A stretch of 46,215 bases of DNA from Dechloromonas sp. (lineage in GTDB: Bacteria; Pseudomonadota; Gammaproteobacteria; Burkholderiales; Rhodocyclaceae), in NCBI GenBank assembly GCA_017302355.1, contig JAFLDQ010000007.1, positions 1-46,215 of the forward strand. The letters run 5' to 3'. The notes beneath the pieces were generated by a model. The model was not told the DNA's origin and made no database searches. It worked only from the letters and a program-made list of their open reading frames with translations. Each line of letters opens with the position of its first letter. Position 1 is the stretch's first letter. Below are positions 43,169 to 46,215 of this stretch, piece after piece. A program made the translations under genes and the position numbers.

Positions 43169-43368
43169 GCCGCAGCGACGGCCCGGTCAGCCTCGATGAC
43201 CTGGCCATGCTGGTCGAACGCTGCCGCCTGCTGGCCTTTACCTGGTCGCTCGTCATGAGCGGCTCCGGCCTGCCCGACGGGCCGAAGAAGGAGGCGATCC
43301 TGTACGAACTCAACAGCCTGATCGAGGAGAGCGCCGCCCAGGCCGGCCGCCTGGTGGAGCAGCTTTAG
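43165..43368 (+). CDS. Small 67-aa protein coupled to rha
   Basis: A 67-aa helical protein, MSRSDGPVSLDDLAMLVERC, RLLAFTWSLVMSGSGLPDGP, then acidic helices (ILYELNSLIEESAAQAGRLV). It starts in the rha stop (ATGA), so it is translated with rha, and is closed by a strong terminator. No family is recognised. It may be a regulatory partner of Rha. Confidence 0.7.
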   Translation: MSRSDGPVSLDDLAMLVERCRLLAFTWSLVMSGSGLPDGPKKEAILYELNSLIEESAAQAGRLVEQL

Positions 43369-43390
43369 CCGCCGCGCCCCGGCCCACCGA

Positions 43391-43412
43391 CCCCGCCGCG
43401 GCGGGGTTTTTT
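43391..43412 (+). terminator. Terminator closing the rha transcription unit
   Basis: CCCCGCCGCGGCGGGG (43391-43406) is a perfect palindrome followed by TTTTTT (43407-43412). It serves the plus-strand rha unit and its T-tract overlaps the last bases of the convergent gpG-like gene. Confidence 0.9.
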
Positions 43413-43932
43413 ATCGCCCGGCGAGGTAGTCGTTGAGGGCGTCGAGGATCAACGCCTTTTCCGCCGGGTAGAGGTCGCCGCCGGCGGTGACGGGCAGGAA
43501 GGGGCGGGCCGGGATCGTCACCTTGCGCCCGCGCCCGGCCTTGCCGCCGAACTGGTGGATGGCGGCATAGGCCATGCTGTTGCCGACGGTGACCGCGTTG
43601 GCGCTGGCCTGGACGTGGAACTGGCGGCGCAGGCTGCCGGTTTCGCCGATCAGCGGCTTCTTGCCCATCGCCAGCCCCTGGCCTTTTTTATTGATACCCC
43701 GCTTGCCGAAACCGCCGCGCCCGGCGATGAAGGCTTCGATGGTCGCCCGCGCGTTCGGCTGCCAGCGCCGGCCGGCCGGATCGGTGGAGGTCTCGAAGCG
43801 CTGTTTGGCGCGCTCCATGATGTCCTCGCCGATGGCGTGCAGGAAGGGGCGCAGGTTGCCGGCCCTGGCGGCCAGCGCATCGAGCGCGGCGCGGACTTCG
43901 CTGTCGGCGACGGTGATGGCAAAGGCGGTCAT
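43411..43932 (-). CDS. Phage virion morphogenesis protein (Mu gpG/P2 gpS-like)
   Basis: A 173-aa Phage_tail_S-type protein. The family motif HAIGEDIMERAKQRFETSTD PAGRRWQPN is near residues 32-60, followed by LIGETGSLRRQFHVQASANA and the C-terminal AYAAIHQFGGKAGRG ... IPARPFLPV. It acts at the end of head assembly or in tail joining. The stop TAA lies in the T-tract of the rha terminator. It is separated from the F-like gene by a plus-strand small gene, whereas in Mu F and G adjoin. Confidence 0.88.
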   Translation of the reverse strand: MTAFAITVADSEVRAALDALAARAGNLRPFLHAIGEDIMERAKQRFETSTDPAGRRWQPNARATIEAFIAGRGGFGKRGINKKGQGLAMGKKPLIGETGSLRRQFHVQASANAVTVGNSMAYAAIHQFGGKAGRGRKVTIPARPFLPVTAGGDLYPAEKALILDALNDYLAGR

Positions 43933-43976
43933 GGCGTTTCCTGTTTTAACATGGCGGTTTTGCGGAACGATCGATC

Positions 43977-44183
43977 ATGAGCGAATGGGGCGTGGAGGGC
44001 TTGATCGACCAGGCCATCGACGGGCAGCGCAAGGGGGCGGCGCGGGATCGGTTCAGAGCAATCGACCCGGCCGAACTCGCCGCCATGAAGTTTGCCGGAT
44101 GGCTAGCGGCGGCAAGCGCACTGACAGGCGTCATTCTGGGTGCTTACCTGACGAGCCGCCTGGCTCCGGCTGCCAGCGCGTGA
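43977..44183 (+). CDS. Small 68-aa membrane protein overlapping the end of the F-like gene
   Basis: A plus-strand 68-aa frame, MSEWGVEGLIDQAIDGQRKG, a charged middle, and a C-terminal helix FAGWLAAASALTGVILGAYL. High GC at third codon positions and a sensible topology favour it over a minus-strand 62-aa frame (43946-44134) that starts in the F-like stop. It overlaps the last 53 bp of the F-like gene in antisense. No SD is strong. It may be a moron or a lysis-related membrane protein; no family match. Confidence 0.52.
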   Translation: MSEWGVEGLIDQAIDGQRKGAARDRFRAIDPAELAAMKFAGWLAAASALTGVILGAYLTSRLAPAASA

Positions 44184-44982
44184 AGCTCCCCAGCACCCGT
44201 GCCGCATCCGCCTCCAGCGCCCGCGCCAGTTCGGGCGGCAGATTGAGTTTCCTGGCGTCGACGAGATCGCGCAGGGCGGCGCGGGTATTGGCCCCCGGCG
44301 CATAGCCGAAGCCGCGCGCGATGCCGGGCGGGTCGCCGCCTTCGGGGTAGTCGTCCCAGCCTTTCGGCGGCTCGGTCAGGCCGGCGGCCTCGGCCTGGGC
44401 GTAATCGCGGCGGCCGACGGGAACGACGCGGCAGTGGCAGCCCCAGCCGTTGGGCGGAAAGTGGGTTTTCCAGAAATCGTGGTCGTGCGCCAGGGTCAGG
44501 CCGTTCCAGGCGACGTGCTGTTGGCGCGGGTTGGCGACGTTGTCGGCGTGCTTGTAACGCCAGTAGGGGCGCAGCTGGAGGAGTTCCGGGTCGGTCAGCT
44601 GGCGGTAGCGGCCGGCGGCGTAGCTGGTGGCCAGGTTGGTCTGGTAAATCACCCTGGTGCGCCAGGCGAAGCCGGCCGGGCTGCCCTCGCCCGTCCAGCC
44701 CTGCCAGCCGTGCTTGCCGACGATGGCGGCGAATTCCTTGCGGAACTCGCCGAGCGACCGGCCCTCGGCGATGCTCTTGTCGACGGCGCCGCGCAGATCG
44801 GCGAGCAGATCGGCCTTCATCGCGCCGGCGACGATGAAGGCGCGGTCATGCGCGGCGCGCAGGATGTCGTCCCAGTGCTCGGTCGGCAGGTTGAGCTTCT
44901 GGCGGAAGAACTCGACCTGCTCCCGGAACGGAGTGTTGAAGCTGAAGGCCAGAGGATCCGGATCGCTCACGGCGCGCGCCAT
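44131..44982 (-). CDS. Phage head morphogenesis protein, Mu F-like (SPP1 gp7 family)
   Basis: A 283-aa minor head protein of the Mu gpF family. The signature lies in the middle: WRTRVIYQTNLATSYAAGRY, YWRYKHADNVANPRQQHVAW NGLTL, and THFPPNGWGCHCRVVPVGRR with the conserved Cys pair. The start MARAVSDPDPLAFSFNTPFR (44982) is chosen; an upstream GTG at 45015 adds 11 residues. In complete phages of this kind the portal gene lies directly upstream and overlaps this start, but here the sequence upstream holds a divergent plus-strand gene instead. This is the rightmost recognisable virion gene. Confidence 0.88.
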   Translation of the reverse strand: MARAVSDPDPLAFSFNTPFREQVEFFRQKLNLPTEHWDDILRAAHDRAFIVAGAMKADLLADLRGAVDKSIAEGRSLGEFRKEFAAIVGKHGWQGWTGEGSPAGFAWRTRVIYQTNLATSYAAGRYRQLTDPELLQLRPYWRYKHADNVANPRQQHVAWNGLTLAHDHDFWKTHFPPNGWGCHCRVVPVGRRDYAQAEAAGLTEPPKGWDDYPEGGDPPGIARGFGYAPGANTRAALRDLVDARKLNLPPELARALEADAARVLGSFTRWQPEPGGSSGKHPE

Positions 44983-45032
44983 AACAACGATTTCATGCGA
45001 TACAATCCCATGCACTCACCCCACGGAGAACG

Positions 45033-45278
45033 ATGATGCCGAACGGAAGACCCGCCGCGAGTCCTGGCGAAAAATCGCGGACCTCTCCAACCAGCGCCAA
45101 GCTGGCCATTGCCGCGTACTGCTACCACAACTGCCACAACGAGCAGGAGCGTAATTCGCACACCACAAAGCTGGCCATTCGCGACTGCCCGTCGACCGAC
45201 TGTTTTTTGTGGCAGCACCGGGGTTGGCAGGGCGTCACCGGGGGAAATGTGGCAAAGCGCCATGATCCCAATCCATAA
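45033..45278 (+). CDS. Four-cysteine small phage protein
   Basis: An 81-aa plus-strand protein with two Cys pairs: YCYHNCHNEQERN (about 29-41) and LAIRDCPSTDCFLWQHRGWQ (about 48-67). The spacing C-x3-C and C-x4-C followed by LW-x-HR resembles the small cysteine proteins common in Mu-like and related phages (pattern AI-C-x-C ... C-P-LW-x-R), probably zinc-binding. The SD GGAG is at 45025-45028 and TACAAT (45001-45006) is a fitting -10. It is divergent from the F-like gene across 50 bp. Function is unknown; early or regulatory location is typical. Confidence 0.68.
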   Translation: MMPNGRPAASPGEKSRTSPTSAKLAIAAYCYHNCHNEQERNSHTTKLAIRDCPSTDCFLWQHRGWQGVTGGNVAKRHDPNP

Positions 45279-45423
45279 AATCAAAATTTTTCCTTGAGTA
45301 TCCGGCGTTAAGTACCGTTAAATAAAGGCTATCTTTTTCCGGGAACACCAAGGTAGCCACCCGGCTTTTTTAACGCGTCCTGGCGCGATTGTGTGCGTTT
45401 CGCGGAAAACGTAAAAAACCTCA
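45279..45423. other. AT-rich noncoding stretch, possible phage end
   Basis: About 145 bp, clearly lower in G+C than the phage genes and without an open gene. Read on the minus strand from 45423 it begins TGAGGTTTTTTACG, then has CCGCGAAACGCAC; the word GCGAAAC also occurs in the 22-bp repeat at the other side. A 5' TG and CGAAA words are features of Mu-type ends. TTAACG words recur. It directly abuts the broken biotin carboxylase gene. Confidence 0.45.
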
Positions 45424-45642
45424 GCCCATGATGCGGTCAAGGTTGAGGTAAGAATCCTTCGAAGGCGCAGGGCCCACATTGTAAGCCTCGTCGGCAAGAA
45501 CAACGTGCAAGGAGTTTCTGTCGGCATCCGAGTAAACGGCGACCGAAGAAATTCCGAGCTCGCGACACGAACGAATGACGCGAAGGGCGATTTCGCCACG
45601 ATTGGCGATCAGAACTTTTTTAAACATTGGTTTTTCAGCCAT
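45421..45642 (-). pseudogene. Biotin carboxylase/acyl-CoA carboxylase alpha subunit, truncated after 73 codons
   Basis: Only the extreme N-terminus of a biotin carboxylase: [73 protein letters not shown], then TGA. Family members run to about 450-670 residues and would continue with a KKTGA-x-VHPGYGFLSEN block; here the sequence changes abruptly at 45423-45424. The enzyme would carboxylate biotin for propionyl- or acetyl-CoA carboxylase. Its start lies 30 bp after the pccB-like stop, a natural operon. G+C is near 50%, unlike the rest of the window. The breakage is by the phage-like sequence, or by misassembly. Confidence 0.85.
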
Positions 45643-45672
45643 TTTCAAATGCTCCAGCTAATCAATTTGCGA

Positions 45673-46215
45673 TTAAAGAGGAATGTTGCCGTGTTTTTTC
45701 GGTGGATTTGTGTCGCGCTTATTCTTCAACATCTCAAGGGAGTCGATGATGCGACGGCGGGTCATCGCAGGTTCGATCACTTCATCAATGTAGCCAAGTT
45801 CTGCAGCAACGTAAGGGTTCGCAAATTTTTCTTCGTAATCGGCAACCAGGCGTGCTTTTTCCGCGACTGGGTCTTTTGCTTTTTTCATCGCTTCGCGGAA
45901 AATGATATTCACCGCGCCATCGGCGCCCATGACTGCAATTTCGGCTGTTGGGTACGCGAGGTTAATGTCACCTCGAAGATGTTTCGAGCTCATCACGCAG
46001 TATGCGCCGCCGTAGTTTTTTCGAGTGATGACCGTTACTTTGGGAACTGTTGCCTCTGCGTAGGCGTAAAGAAGCTTTGCGCCGTGAGTGATAATGCCGT
46101 TCCATTCTTGGTCTGTGCCGGGAAGGAAGCCAGGAACATCGACGAAAGTGACGATAGGAATATTGAACGCATCACAGAAACGAATAAAGCGTGCTGCTTT
46201 GCGGGAAGCCTCGAT
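45673..46215 (-). CDS. Acyl-CoA carboxylase carboxyltransferase subunit (PccB-like), 5' end outside the window
   Basis: The last 180 codons of a biotin-dependent carboxyltransferase, probably the propionyl-CoA carboxylase beta chain. Key parts are [40 protein letters not shown] (CoA/biotin-site Gly-rich), [20 protein letters not shown], and the C-terminus [28 protein letters not shown], which ends like the family. The frame runs to the right edge, so the start is missing. It precedes the truncated biotin carboxylase on the same strand. Codon use is lower in G/C at third positions than the host genes. Confidence 0.92.
   Translation of the reverse strand: MEASRKAARFIRFCDAFNIPIVTFVDVPGFLPGTDQEWNGIITHGAKLLYAYAEATVPKVTVITRKNYGGAYCVMSSKHLRGDINLAYPTAEIAVMGADGAVNIIFREAMKKAKDPVAEKARLVADYEEKFANPYVAAELGYIDEVIEPAMTRRRIIDSLEMLKNKRDTNPPKKHGNIPL

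Larger units (their letters stand above)
26832..45423. mobile_element. Incomplete prophage: Mu-like head and siphovirus-type tail genes (limits approximate)
   Basis: A contiguous block of virion genes, nearly all on the minus strand and read from right to left: Mu F-like head protein, gpG-like protein, prohead protease/scaffold, DUF2190, major capsid, DUF1320, tail terminator, tail tube, chaperone pair, tape measure, DUF2460, DUF2163, NlpC/P60, tail tip and fibre. This order matches transposable siphophages of the B3/D3112 kind, by family knowledge. Terminase, portal, transposase, repressor and lysis genes are not visible. The left limit is placed at a TG dinucleotide six bases before a 22-bp repeat pair; the right limit is where a foreign biotin carboxylase gene is interrupted. 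Both limits are inference. Confidence 0.75.

Noticed and set aside
43946..44134. 62-aa minus-strand frame starting in the F-like stop (ATGA)
   Set aside because: Ser/Pro-rich, no pattern, and poorer third-position composition than the plus-strand frame; kept only as an alternative.
26832..45428. Target-site duplication flanking the prophage
   Set aside because: The five bases outside the two presumed ends (GTTGC-like at left, GCCCA at right) do not match, so the ends as placed are not from one simple insertion.
45318..45599. 93-aa minus-strand frame across the phage/carboxylase junction
   Set aside because: Out of frame with the biotin carboxylase and made of both sequence types.
1..46215. 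CRISPR arrays, rRNA genes or insertion-sequence transposases
   Set aside because: No regularly spaced repeat array, rRNA-like sequence or transposase motif was seen on either strand.

Overview
The window is a high-GC (about two thirds G+C by eye) chromosomal segment of a betaproteobacterium. Rhodocyclales (Accumulibacter, Dechloromonas or Azonexus-like) is my inference from the glnA and ntrBC arrangement and the protein flavour; nothing here fixes the genus. It carries a Mu-like-head, siphovirus-tail prophage and ends in about 0.8 kb of clearly different, lower-GC DNA.

Host part (1-26,831): an ABC exporter; a LysR regulator divergent from a small membrane protein; a cardiolipin synthase/EEP-nuclease pair (ybhP-clsB type); an NAD aldehyde dehydrogenase with its DUF779 partner; nadA with a rhodanese; glnA under a complete nitrogen-control region (two NtrC sites and a sigma-54 promoter, all readable); a DUF4124 protein; an RND efflux pair; ntrB-ntrC; birA-coaX; a DUF350/SPFH/DUF4178/small membrane protein run with a convergent glycine-rich-domain protein; gabD; an NlpC/P60 lipoprotein; tRNA-Arg(CCG) with a strong terminator. 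glnA and ntrBC form one nitrogen regulon split by unrelated genes.

Prophage part (about 26,832-45,423): read on the minus strand it runs F-like head protein, gpG-like protein, protease/scaffold, DUF2190 cement, major capsid, small ORFs, DUF1320, tail terminator, tail tube, tail assembly chaperone with a canonical -1 slippery site, tape measure, DUF2460, DUF2163, NlpC/P60, a tail-tip protein with a C-terminal LamG-like domain, and a tail fibre. Plus-strand islands interrupt this operon: a C4-like antisense RNA leader with a Rha-type antirepressor and a 67-aa gene, a 55-aa two-helix protein, a 68-aa membrane protein and a four-cysteine protein. No terminase, portal, transposase/integrase, repressor or lysis gene is visible, so the element is incomplete here. 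The left end carries a 22-bp imperfect direct repeat resembling paired Mu-type transposase sites.

Right end (45,424-46,215): a biotin carboxylase gene cut after 73 codons and the 3' part of an acyl-CoA carboxylase carboxyltransferase gene, about 50% G+C. The prophage abuts the broken gene exactly. This is either an assembly chimera or flanks from different insertions of a transposable phage.

The most interesting items are the C4-like RNA/Rha switch inside a structural operon, the perfect 113-bp tandem duplication that makes ATGA-coupled mini-genes, the chaperone frameshift site, the broken phage end, and the DUF350/SPFH/DUF4178 envelope cluster.
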